From JBJMLO01 sp045805265 (GTDB lineage Bacteria > Actinomycetota > UBA4738 > JACQTL01), in contig JBJMLO010000025.1 of NCBI GenBank assembly GCA_045805265.1, forward strand, positions 50,769 through 114,768: a stretch of DNA of 64,000 nt, in the 5' to 3' direction. Both the position numbers and the translations under genes were made by a program. The notes under the pieces are model-generated. The model worked only from the letters and a program-made list of their open reading frames with translations. It did no database searches and was not told the origin of the DNA. Below are positions 9,405 through 16,662 of this stretch, piece after piece. How positions within the stretch are numbered: the stretch's first letter is position 1; each line of letters begins with the position of its first letter.

Positions 9405-11168
9405 TCAGGTCGTGTACGTGAACGACTGGTCGGAGATGGCGATGCTGGTCGCCGGACCCGATGCCGTATCGGACGACACGAATATGACCGGGCCCTTCGC
9501 CCCCACGTTGATGGAGTTCGGCCCCGGGTCGTTCACGGATGAGGGCACGGTGACCTGGATCTGGGTGGCGATCGGCGAACCGGTGACCGCGGCAGGGAAG
9601 CCGTCGACCTCTACGAAGAAGAACCCGCCGAATCCCGACCCCGTGATCGTGAGCACGCTTCCCTTGGCGGCCGACGGTGGGCTGATGTTGGTGATGAGCG
9701 GCGCGAACGCGGCCTGCGTGAGGCTGACGTGCAGGATCACCTGGCCCACCGCCCCGGCCTTCCCGTCGACCTTGATGAAGTACGTCGTCCCGGCGACGAC
9801 CCCACCGGTCGCGCGGCTGTAGGTGAACGAGGGCACGTCGTCGCTCTGGTCCAGCGAGGTGAGCGAGCCGACTGCGCTCCCCGTGTAGACCCCGAGGACC
9901 GTGTCGAACGGGGTCCCCTGGGTGTCCACGGTCAGCTGCCTGTCCGCGGTCGCCTTCAGCGAGTACCAGATGGAGTGCGAGGCATTGCTGCCCGCGGTGT
10001 TCGGCTCGTTGGTCTCGGCCGTGGCCAGGCGGTTGCTGTCGACGTAGATCCCGGCCGTGGCCGGGAGCGGCGTCGCGCGGGACAAGGCGTCGTTGCCCGG
10101 GGCCACGTTCGCCACCAGGAAGCTGTTCTTCGCGGTGTTCCAGTGGGTGGCGAGGTAGGAGTTTGCCGGGGGGTTCGTGCTGAAGTAGTCGTTGTGACCG
10201 CAGTCGAGGAACGCGCTGTGCTGGATCGGGCATGTGAACTGCAGATGGGTCGAACCGGCGTCCACGTAGCACATGGCTTCCCACTCGTCGGTGCAGTGCC
10301 CGGCCGACGTGTGGTGCGGCGAGTTGGCCTGGACCGCTCCCAGTGCGTGCGTCAGCTCGTGCGCCTCCACCGACGATGGGCCCGTCGAGCGAGGATTGCC
10401 CAGCTGCCCCCAGCAGTCCTTCTCGACGCTGGCATACTGGGGTCCCTTGTTGTTCCGGTTGCTGGTCGACGACGAGGTGTTGGCGAAGACCTCCCCAAGG
10501 CCGCAGTAGCTGGTGGCGTCGGTCCAGATGAGGTACTTCCGGTTGGTGGCCTTGAGGCCGCCGTTGGCCAGGGCGGTGATCTCCGCGCCGAAGTTGCTCG
10601 CGGAGTTCGCCGGGACCGACTTGTCGAGCACCGAGAGCACGCAGCTCTTCGTGACGAACCGGATCTGGCGGCTTCCCTGGGTCTCGGCGGCGCTCGCGTT
10701 GAACGCCTCGTTCGCCTGGGCCGCCCACGTCCGGATGAGCGGTGCGACCGTGGAGAAGTGGTCGGGCTTGGTGCTCAGGTGGGCGTACACCGCCTGGACA
10801 CGGTTCCCGGTGGTTCCGTCACCCACGCAGGGAACCGTCCGGCCGGTCTCCGAGACGCCGGTCGAGGCGCGCAGATCGCTCAGGGATCGCGGCGCAGTGG
10901 GGTCTACGCCGGCCGGCGCCGGGTCGGGGCCGTGCGTGCACCCCTGGACCTTGCCGCCGATCCGGATCTCGAAGCCGACGTCCGCGCACGGGCTACCCCT
11001 GCCTGCGAGCTGCAGGCCGGTCACGGCGGTGCCGCGCTGCGTGACCCGGGTCGCCGTCGCGGCCTGGCGGTGTGCCGTGGCGCCGGCGCCGGCAGTTCCC
11101 GCGGTCGTGAGCCCGGCCACGACGAGGGTCACCACGAGCGGTCGGACGAACGGGTCGGTGCGGCGCAT
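9405..11168 (-). CDS. Secreted metzincin-like zinc metalloprotease with PPC and IPT/TIG domains
   Basis: 587 residues. A signal peptide covers about 1-32. The catalytic zinc motif HELTHALG is at 270-277 with a likely third ligand at His285/His286, and a Met-turn EAMCYVD around Met299, the arrangement of metzincin endopeptidases. A bacterial pre-peptidase C-terminal (PPC) domain follows at about 395-475 (LTVDTQGTPFDTVLGVYTG), then an IPT/TIG immunoglobulin-like domain at about 480-570 (ITNISPPSAAKGSVLTITG). These C-terminal modules usually bind substrate or the cell surface. The spacing between the HExxH and the third His is longer than the classical HExxHxxGxxH, so subfamily assignment is open. 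ATG start preceded by GGAGGGGAG. Confidence 0.75.
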   Translation of the reverse strand: MRRTDPFVRPLVVTLVVAGLTTAGTAGAGATAHRQAATATRVTQRGTAVTGLQLAGRGSPCADVGFEIRIGGKVQGCTHGPDPAPAGVDPTAPRSLSDLRASTGVSETGRTVPCVGDGTTGNRVQAVYAHLSTKPDHFSTVAPLIRTWAAQANEAFNASAAETQGSRQIRFVTKSCVLSVLDKSVPANSASNFGAEITALANGGLKATNRKYLIWTDATSYCGLGEVFANTSSSTSNRNNKGPQYASVEKDCWGQLGNPRSTGPSSVEAHELTHALGAVQANSPHHTSAGHCTDEWEAMCYVDAGSTHLQFTCPIQHSAFLDCGHNDYFSTNPPANSYLATHWNTAKNSFLVANVAPGNDALSRATPLPATAGIYVDSNRLATAETNEPNTAGSNASHSIWYSLKATADRQLTVDTQGTPFDTVLGVYTGSAVGSLTSLDQSDDVPSFTYSRATGGVVAGTTYFIKVDGKAGAVGQVILHVSLTQAAFAPLITNISPPSAAKGSVLTITGSGFGGFFFVEVDGFPAAVTGSPIATQIQVTVPSSVNDPGPNSINVGAKGPVIFVSSDTASGPATSIAISDQSFTYTT

Positions 11169-11317
11169 GGCTCCCCTCCGGTTGGATGGTGCCTCGAAGC
11201 ATGGGTTCCGCCCGCAGGAGGGTCAAGGACCGAACGGCGGGATTCGCGGCCGCCGCCGCCGAGGCCGTTCGGGTAGCGTTCGCTCCGGCTTTCGACGGGC
11301 CGGAAGGGGAGCGGTCG

Positions 11318-12259
11318 ATGGGCGTACTGGACGGGAAGGTCGCCGTGATCACCGGCGCGGGGCGCGGGATCGGGCGGGGTGAGGCGCTGCTGTTCGCCGG
11401 AGAGGGCGCCCGCGTGGTCGTCAACGACCTCGGCGGGGAGTGGGACGGGACCGGCGCGGACCCCCGGGCCGCGTCGCAGGTGGTCGGGGAGATCGCGCGG
11501 GCGGGGGGCGAGGCCGTCGCGCACTTCGAGGACATCAGCGAGCCGGAGGGGGCCGCCTCGGCGGTGCGCCTCGCCCTCGACACGTGGGGGCGGCTGGACG
11601 CGGTCGTCAACAACGCCGGGATCCTCCGCGACCGGATGGTGTTCAACATGTCGGTCGAGGAGTGGGACGCGGTGATCAAGGTCCATCTCCGGGGCCACTT
11701 CCTGGTGACCCACGAGGCTTGCGCGCACTGGCGCGAGCGGTCGAAGGCCGGCGAGGAGGTCCGGGGCGCGATCGTGAACACGTCGTCGACGAGCGGGATC
11801 CTGGGGATCGCCGGCCAGTCGAACTACGGCGCGGCCAAGGGGGGGATCGCGGCGCTCAGCTCCATCACCGCGATGGAGATGGAGCGGTACGGGGTCCGGG
11901 TCAACGCCATCGCGCCCGGCGCGCGCACCCGCATGACCGAGAAGACGTTCGGCGACATGGCCGCGGCCCCCGAGGGCGAGTTCGACGCCCTGGCGCCCGA
12001 GAACGTGGCCCCCCTGGTGGCGTTCCTGTGCTCGGACGCCGCCGAGGGGATCACCGGGCAGGTGCTCGGGATCCAGGGGGGGCTGGTCGAACTGTACCAG
12101 GGCTGGCGCCCCGTGTCGTCGCTGTACCAGGACGCCCGGTGGACGCCCTCGGAGCTGGCCGGGCGGATGGACGAGCTGTTCGGCGACCGGGAACGGGTGT
12201 ACCGGCCTCCGGCGTCGCCGTTCCGGCGGGCCGCCGGCCTCGGCGCCCCGGGCGCGTAG
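11318..12259 (+). CDS. Short-chain dehydrogenase/reductase (hydroxyacyl-CoA dehydrogenase-like)
   Basis: NAD(P)-dependent oxidoreductase of the classical SDR superfamily, 313 residues. The nucleotide-binding motif TGAGRGIG is at 12-19, the NNAG motif at about 98, the catalytic Ser in NTSSTSG and the YGAAK Tyr-Lys pair after it. A C-terminal tail of about 55 residues beyond the core is longer than FabG and resembles the SDR modules of type 2 multifunctional beta-oxidation enzymes and steroid-side-chain dehydrogenases. ATG 11318 is chosen because GGAAGGGGAG precedes it and the protein then begins with MGVLDGKVAVITG; longer frames upstream lack homology. First gene of a tight three-gene operon with an amidohydrolase four bases downstream. 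Confidence 0.85.
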   Translation: MGVLDGKVAVITGAGRGIGRGEALLFAGEGARVVVNDLGGEWDGTGADPRAASQVVGEIARAGGEAVAHFEDISEPEGAASAVRLALDTWGRLDAVVNNAGILRDRMVFNMSVEEWDAVIKVHLRGHFLVTHEACAHWRERSKAGEEVRGAIVNTSSTSGILGIAGQSNYGAAKGGIAALSSITAMEMERYGVRVNAIAPGARTRMTEKTFGDMAAAPEGEFDALAPENVAPLVAFLCSDAAEGITGQVLGIQGGLVELYQGWRPVSSLYQDARWTPSELAGRMDELFGDRERVYRPPASPFRRAAGLGAPGA

Positions 12260-12263
12260 CCGC

Positions 12264-13457
12264 ATGGCGGTCTACTTCGGGGGCGTCCAGCTGTTCGACG
12301 GGCACACCGTGCGGAGCCGCGCCGGCGTGCTGGTGGCCGGCGGCCGGATCGAGTGGGTGGGCTCCCACCTCCGCGCCCCCCGGGTGGCGCGGGCGGCGCA
12401 CCAGGTGGACGGGACGGGCCGCACCCTGACGCCGGGCCTCATCGACTGTCACGTGCACCTGTGCTTCGACGGCGGCGCGGACTTCCAGGCCGAGGGCCTC
12501 GAGGTGGTCGGGAACGACGCGCTGGCGGCGCTGAAGGCGGTGCGGAACGGCCGGCGGCACCTCGAGCACGGCGTGACCACGGTCCGCGACCTGGGGGGCC
12601 CGAGCGGCTACGCGTGCGCGGTGGCCGCCGCGATCGAGGCCGGCGTCGCGGAGGGACCGGGGGTCGTGGCCGCCGGGCGGGCCCTGACCGTGACCGGCGG
12701 CCACGGACACGGGGCCTTCGCCTACGAGGTGGACGGCCCGGAGAACGTGCGCCGCGCGGTCCGGGAGCAGATGCGCAGCGGCGCGCGGGCCATCAAGGCC
12801 ATCGCCACTGGCGGCGTCCTCACTCCGGGCGTCAGCGCCGACTTCACGGCGTTCACTCCGGAGGAGCTCCAGGCTGCCGCGGACGAGGCGCACACGTGGG
12901 GACGGGGGATCGCCGCCCACGCCATCGGAGCGACCGGCCTGGAGAACGCAGTGCGCGCCGGCTTCGACTCGATCGAGCACGGCTCCCAGATCAGCGTGGC
13001 GGTCGCCCGGCTGATGCGGGAGCGAGGGACGTTCCTCGTTCCGACGATCTCGGCGCTGCGAGGGATCGTCGACAACCCCGAGGAGGTGCCCCCCTACCAG
13101 GTGGAGAAGGGGCGGCAGGTGATGTCGTGGGCGCGGGACTCGTTCCGGCGGGCCGTCCGGGAGGGCGTCCGGTTCGCCGTGGGCACCGACGCCGGGACGC
13201 CGTTCAACCCCCACGGGAGCGCGCCGCTCGAGATTGAGCGGATGGTCGAGTGGGGGCTGACGCCGCTCAAGGCGCTGAAGGCGGCCACGTCGAACGCCGC
13301 GGAGCTGCTGCGGGTGCCGGACGTCGGAACGGTCGAGCCGGGCAAGGCCGGGGACCTGGTCCTGTACGACGGCGAGCCGCTCGACGAGGTTTCGCTGCTG
13401 GCGACCCCGCTGGTCGTGCTGCAGCGCGGGGAGGTCGTCGCGGGGATCCTGCCGTGA
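12264..13457 (+). CDS. Metal-dependent amidohydrolase (imidazolonepropionase/prolidase-like)
   Basis: 397-residue member of the amidohydrolase superfamily, hydrolysing a C-N bond in an unknown small molecule, possibly a cyclic amide or dipeptide. Metal ligands visible are HVH (His63, His65) after GRTLTPGLID, a likely carboxylated or ligand Lys in IKAIATGG, His in IAAHAIG and IEHG, and Asp in GTDAGTPFNPHG. The composite beta-sandwich is formed by the N- and C-terminal strands, ending GKAGDLVLYDG. It begins four bases after the SDR gene, and its TGA overlaps the GTG start of the following hydrolase, so all three are probably co-translated and act in one degradation route. Confidence 0.85.
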   Translation: MAVYFGGVQLFDGHTVRSRAGVLVAGGRIEWVGSHLRAPRVARAAHQVDGTGRTLTPGLIDCHVHLCFDGGADFQAEGLEVVGNDALAALKAVRNGRRHLEHGVTTVRDLGGPSGYACAVAAAIEAGVAEGPGVVAAGRALTVTGGHGHGAFAYEVDGPENVRRAVREQMRSGARAIKAIATGGVLTPGVSADFTAFTPEELQAAADEAHTWGRGIAAHAIGATGLENAVRAGFDSIEHGSQISVAVARLMRERGTFLVPTISALRGIVDNPEEVPPYQVEKGRQVMSWARDSFRRAVREGVRFAVGTDAGTPFNPHGSAPLEIERMVEWGLTPLKALKAATSNAAELLRVPDVGTVEPGKAGDLVLYDGEPLDEVSLLATPLVVLQRGEVVAGILP

Positions 13458-14284
13458 CCGGCCGCGGCGCCGCGGGCGAGCTCCCCGGCCTTGTCGACGT
13501 CGGGACCGGCGGGCGGCTGTGGATCGAGGCCCGCGGGAAGGGGCATCCCGTGCTGCTGCTGCACTCCGGGCTGGTCGATTCGCGGATGTGGGACCCGCAG
13601 ATGGATTCCCTGGAGTCGGCGGGGCACCGCCCGATCCGGTTCGACCTCCGGGGGTTCGGGCGCTCGGACCGGCCCGAGGGGCCGTACTCGCACGTCGCCG
13701 ACGCGGTCGCGGTGCTGGATGCGCTGGGGGTCGAGCGCGCGGCCATCGTGGGGTGCTCGCTCGGCGGCGCGCTGGACCTGTTGGTGACCGTATTGCACCC
13801 GGAGCGCGTGTCCGCCCTGGTGCTGGCGGGGTCCGGCCTCCCGGGCTACCGCGACTGGTCGCCCCGCACGCGGGCGATCTGGGACGAGGTCGACGCGGCC
13901 GTGAAGGCCGGCGACCTGGACCGGGCGCACGAGCTCGACCTGTCGCCGTGGGTGGAGACCCTCGGCGAGCCCTCCGACGACCTGATCCGCTCGATCGCGC
14001 GGGACAACCGGCACGTGCTGCTCATCGACGAGGAGCTCGAGGTGACCCCCGAGGAACCGGTGATCGACCGCCTCGGCGACGTCGCCGTGCCGGCGCTGGT
14101 CACGGTCGGCGACCGCGACATCCCGGAGATGCTCGCCATCGCGGACCTGCTCGCCGAAGGCATCCCGGATGCCCGCGGCCCGATCGTCATCGAAGGCGCC
14201 GACCACCTGGTGCCGATGCGCAGACCCGAGGAGTTCGATCGCGCGATGCTCGAGTTCCTCGACGAGGCCGCCCAGCCGGCTTGA
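13454..14284 (+). CDS. Alpha/beta hydrolase
   Basis: 276-residue alpha/beta-fold hydrolase. The nucleophile elbow GCSLGG places the catalytic Ser at residue 102, the acid is likely Asp in VGDRDIPE, and the His is in GADHLVPM near residue 249. The oxyanion-hole region is LLLHSGLVDSRMW, followed by FDLRGFGRSD, typical of lactonases, esterases and C-C hydrolases. The start is GTG 13454, overlapping the amidohydrolase stop as GTGA. The coding sequence upstream in this frame is a shadow. The last 40 bases are repeated about 612 bases downstream (from 14846), where they form a remnant after the first duplicated small membrane gene. Confidence 0.85.
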   Translation: MTGRGAAGELPGLVDVGTGGRLWIEARGKGHPVLLLHSGLVDSRMWDPQMDSLESAGHRPIRFDLRGFGRSDRPEGPYSHVADAVAVLDALGVERAAIVGCSLGGALDLLVTVLHPERVSALVLAGSGLPGYRDWSPRTRAIWDEVDAAVKAGDLDRAHELDLSPWVETLGEPSDDLIRSIARDNRHVLLIDEELEVTPEEPVIDRLGDVAVPALVTVGDRDIPEMLAIADLLAEGIPDARGPIVIEGADHLVPMRRPEEFDRAMLEFLDEAAQPA

Positions 14285-14293
14285 CTCAGGTCC

Positions 14294-14800
14294 TCAGTGG
14301 CATGAGATGTCGAGGCGCGCGTTCCAACCCGGTGGGATGACGAGGCCGGCTCGATAGGGGCAGAGCCAGTACCCGCCCTGGTTGAGCACCGTGACCCACC
14401 AGCCTCCGGGTCGGATCCTGACCCGGAAGGCTGGGCCCGCTCTTGTGACGAGGCCTGGAGGGCCGAATGGGCTCGTGGCGAACTCGACCCGGGCCCCCAG
14501 CCCGAAGCTGCGCCCGCAGAGGTCGGCTCTTCTTCCTCCGGAGGGGCAATCCACGAAACCCTGGATGCTCCCGTCCACTCTCGCGGGTGAGCCAGTTCGA
14601 GCATGGGAGTGAGTGAGGGTGGTGACCATCGACGACCCGTTGGCGTAGGGATGCCAGATCGGAGCGATCCATACCAGGATCGCCGCAAGCGGGATCACCA
14701 GGACCCAGAATGGCGTCCGGAACTGGCTGCGCCGGTCGGTTGTGCCCGCCAGGTAGCCCCGGCGTTCCTCGACCCAGGTGCTCGCCAGGAGACCCGTCAT
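14294..14800 (-). CDS. Small single-pass membrane protein, tandem paralogue 1
   Basis: 168 residues, family not recognised. A polar N-terminal segment (MTGLLASTWVEERRGY onward, to about 31) precedes one membrane helix (about 32-50, FWVLVIPLAAILVWIAPIW), and the rest is a predicted extracytoplasmic beta-rich domain with four Cys. It ends with a WWVTV...LCPYRAGL...CH pattern shared with its neighbour. The first 32 residues are identical to those of the paralogue at 14905-15402; the outer domains are only weakly similar. ATG 14800 is used; a GTG three codons earlier is possible. It converges on the hydrolase gene, nine bases away. Confidence 0.65.
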   Translation of the reverse strand: MTGLLASTWVEERRGYLAGTTDRRSQFRTPFWVLVIPLAAILVWIAPIWHPYANGSSMVTTLTHSHARTGSPARVDGSIQGFVDCPSGGRRADLCGRSFGLGARVEFATSPFGPPGLVTRAGPAFRVRIRPGGWWVTVLNQGGYWLCPYRAGLVIPPGWNARLDISCH

Positions 14801-14904
14801 CCTCGACACGGACTGTACGCCCCTTCGCTTCGCGTGAAGCGGCGGTTCGACCGCGCGATGCTCGAGTTCCTCGAGGAGACCAGTCTGAAGTCCTGGTCGG
14901 GCGT

Positions 14905-15402
14905 TCAGTGACAGTTGATCTGCACTGCGATGCGTGAAGCGGCAGGGACCTCGAACGGCGTCTGGTACGGACACAGGAGCTTGTCGACGTCGACCGTGAG
15001 CCACCAGATGCCGGGGGACAGGCGGACGCTGGCAGATCCCTGACCGCCGATCGTCGCGACCGCGTCCGCCGGGCCGAACGGGCTCCTACTCAGTTCGACC
15101 TTTGCGGTGACGGGAAGGTCTCGGCAGAATTCAGGGAGGCCGGGCGTGGGCGGGCATGGAACGACGAAGCTCCCCGACAGGTCGACGGCCGGCTGGCGCA
15201 GGCCGTGGCTTCGGATCACCCCGATCGTGATGCTCGAATGTTTCGCGTACGGATGCCAGATGGGCGCGATCCAAAGCAGCACGGCGAGCAGCGGGATCAC
15301 CAGGAACCAAAAGGGCGTCCGGAACTGGCTTCGGCGGTCGGTCGTGCCCGCCAGGTAGCCCCGGCGCTCCTCGACCCAGGTGCTCGCCAGGAGACCCGTC
15401 AT
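14905..15402 (-). CDS. Small single-pass membrane protein, tandem paralogue 2
   Basis: 165 residues, with the same plan as the gene at 14294-14800: an identical cytosolic N-terminus ending SQFRTPFW, one membrane helix (FLVIPLLAVLLWIAPIW), then an external domain with SFVVPCPP, a serine/proline-rich middle and the shared ending WWLTV...LCPYQTPF...NCH. The paired Cys suggest two disulfides. Longer upstream readings (to 15834) run antisense through the LLM oxidoreductase gene and are rejected. The role is unknown; paired, rapidly diverging outer domains would suit binding to different ligands. Confidence 0.65.
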   Translation of the reverse strand: MTGLLASTWVEERRGYLAGTTDRRSQFRTPFWFLVIPLLAVLLWIAPIWHPYAKHSSITIGVIRSHGLRQPAVDLSGSFVVPCPPTPGLPEFCRDLPVTAKVELSRSPFGPADAVATIGGQGSASVRLSPGIWWLTVDVDKLLCPYQTPFEVPAASRIAVQINCH

Positions 15403-15475
15403 CCCTGACACGGACTGTACGCCCCTTCGCTCGGCGTGAAGCGGTGGCTGCGGCGCGCGTGTAGCGTTCGCGGAC

Positions 15476-16600
15476 ATGGCCGCGGGGATCGGGGTCGGGG
15501 TGCAGGTGCTGGGGCGGCCGCCCGCGGCGGCGCTCTCGGCGATCGCGCGAGGGCTCGAGGTGGCCGGGGCCGACTCGTTCTGGGCGCCCGACCACTGGAT
15601 GTACCTGGTGCCCCTCGGGGTGTGGGACTCGGCGACGTTCCCGGCGGCGCGGCTGATCCGCAACCCGGACGAGAACTTCGACGCGTTCACGTTCCTCACG
15701 TGGCTGGCCGGGAAGACGCGCCGAGCCCGCATCGCCACCGCCGTCACCGAGTCCATCCGGCGCCACCCGGCCGAGATCGCCCAGGCGGCGCTGACGCTGC
15801 ACCACCTGTCCCACGGCCGGTTCGTGCTGGGCATCGGGGCGGGGGAGAAGGAGAACGTCGAGCCGTACGGGCTGTCCTACGCCGGCCAGGTCAGCCGGCT
15901 GGAGGAGGCGCTGTACGTCATCCGGCTGCTGTGGGGCTCGCGGGGGTACGTGTCGTACGAGGGGAAGTTCTTCCGGCTGGACCGCGGGGTGATCGGGCTG
16001 GGGCCCTACCGGAAGACGTTCCCGCCGATCTGGCTGGCCGCGCACGGGCCGAGGACCCTCCGGCTGGCCGGACGGTACGGCGACGGGTGGCTGCCCACCG
16101 ATCGCATGGAACCGGAGGAATACTCCGACCACCTCCAGACGATCCGGAGCGCGGGCTTCGAAGCCGGCCGGTCGATGTCGTCGTTCACGCCCTCCTACGA
16201 GATGACGATCGTCACGGCCGACACGCACGACGCCGCCCACCGGCTGCTCGAGGCGAACGCCATGCGCCTCGGTGCGCTGGTGATGCCCGCGGGGCTCTGG
16301 GAACAGGAGGGCGTCCGGCACCCGCTGGGACCGAAGTTCCGCGGGATCGTGGACTGGGTGCCGTCGCGGCTCGACCCGGACGAGATCCGGGGGCACATGC
16401 GGGAGGTGCCGTTCGGCGTGTTGCACGCCGCGTTCGACCACGGAACGCCGGAGCAGCTCGCGGCCCGGATCGAGTCCTACGCGGCGGTCGGCCTCCGCCA
16501 CGTCGTGCTGCGCAACGTGGGCCCGCTGATCGACCCCCGGCGGGCCATCGCCTCCTTCCGGGACGTCGGCCGGATCATCCGGCTGCTCCGCCGCTCCTAG
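15476..16600 (+). CDS. LLM-class flavin/F420-dependent oxidoreductase
   Basis: 374-residue TIM-barrel enzyme of the luciferase-like monooxygenase family. The actinobacterial branch mostly uses coenzyme F420 rather than FMN. Visible features are GIGVGVQVLGRPP at the first strand, the SFWAPDHWMYLVP loop, VTESIRRHPAEIAQAA and GRFVLGIGAGEKENVEPYG, which match F420-dependent reductases such as methylenetetrahydromethanopterin-reductase-like and glucose-6-phosphate-dehydrogenase-like proteins. The substrate is unknown. There is no Shine-Dalgarno; a TAGCGT box ends eight bases before the ATG, suggesting a leaderless transcript. It starts just after the tandem duplication. Confidence 0.85.
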   Translation: MAAGIGVGVQVLGRPPAAALSAIARGLEVAGADSFWAPDHWMYLVPLGVWDSATFPAARLIRNPDENFDAFTFLTWLAGKTRRARIATAVTESIRRHPAEIAQAALTLHHLSHGRFVLGIGAGEKENVEPYGLSYAGQVSRLEEALYVIRLLWGSRGYVSYEGKFFRLDRGVIGLGPYRKTFPPIWLAAHGPRTLRLAGRYGDGWLPTDRMEPEEYSDHLQTIRSAGFEAGRSMSSFTPSYEMTIVTADTHDAAHRLLEANAMRLGALVMPAGLWEQEGVRHPLGPKFRGIVDWVPSRLDPDEIRGHMREVPFGVLHAAFDHGTPEQLAARIESYAAVGLRHVVLRNVGPLIDPRRAIASFRDVGRIIRLLRRS

Positions 16601-16662
16601 CGCTCCGCGTTCCTGCCTGAAACCCTGGCGTGTCCGGTCGGGAGGGTGGTACAAGAGGCGCC

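Larger units (their letters stand above)
14234..15450. repeat. Tandem segmental duplication, unit about 600-612 bp
   Basis: Copy 1 begins in the 3' end of the hydrolase gene (TTCGATCGCGCGATGCTC at 14234) and contains the minus-strand gene 14294-14800. Copy 2 begins at 14846 with TTCGACCGCGCGATGCTC, a remnant of the same hydrolase end, and contains the paralogue 14905-15402. Both paralogues are followed by the same GGACTGTACGCCCC sequence (near 14810 and 15411). The segment around the two start codons differs at only a few positions over about 65 bases, while the 3' halves have diverged strongly. Confidence 0.75.

Noticed and set aside
14234..15450. Duplicated segment as a transposon
   Set aside because: No transposase, terminal inverted repeats or target duplications; junctions look like simple tandem duplication.
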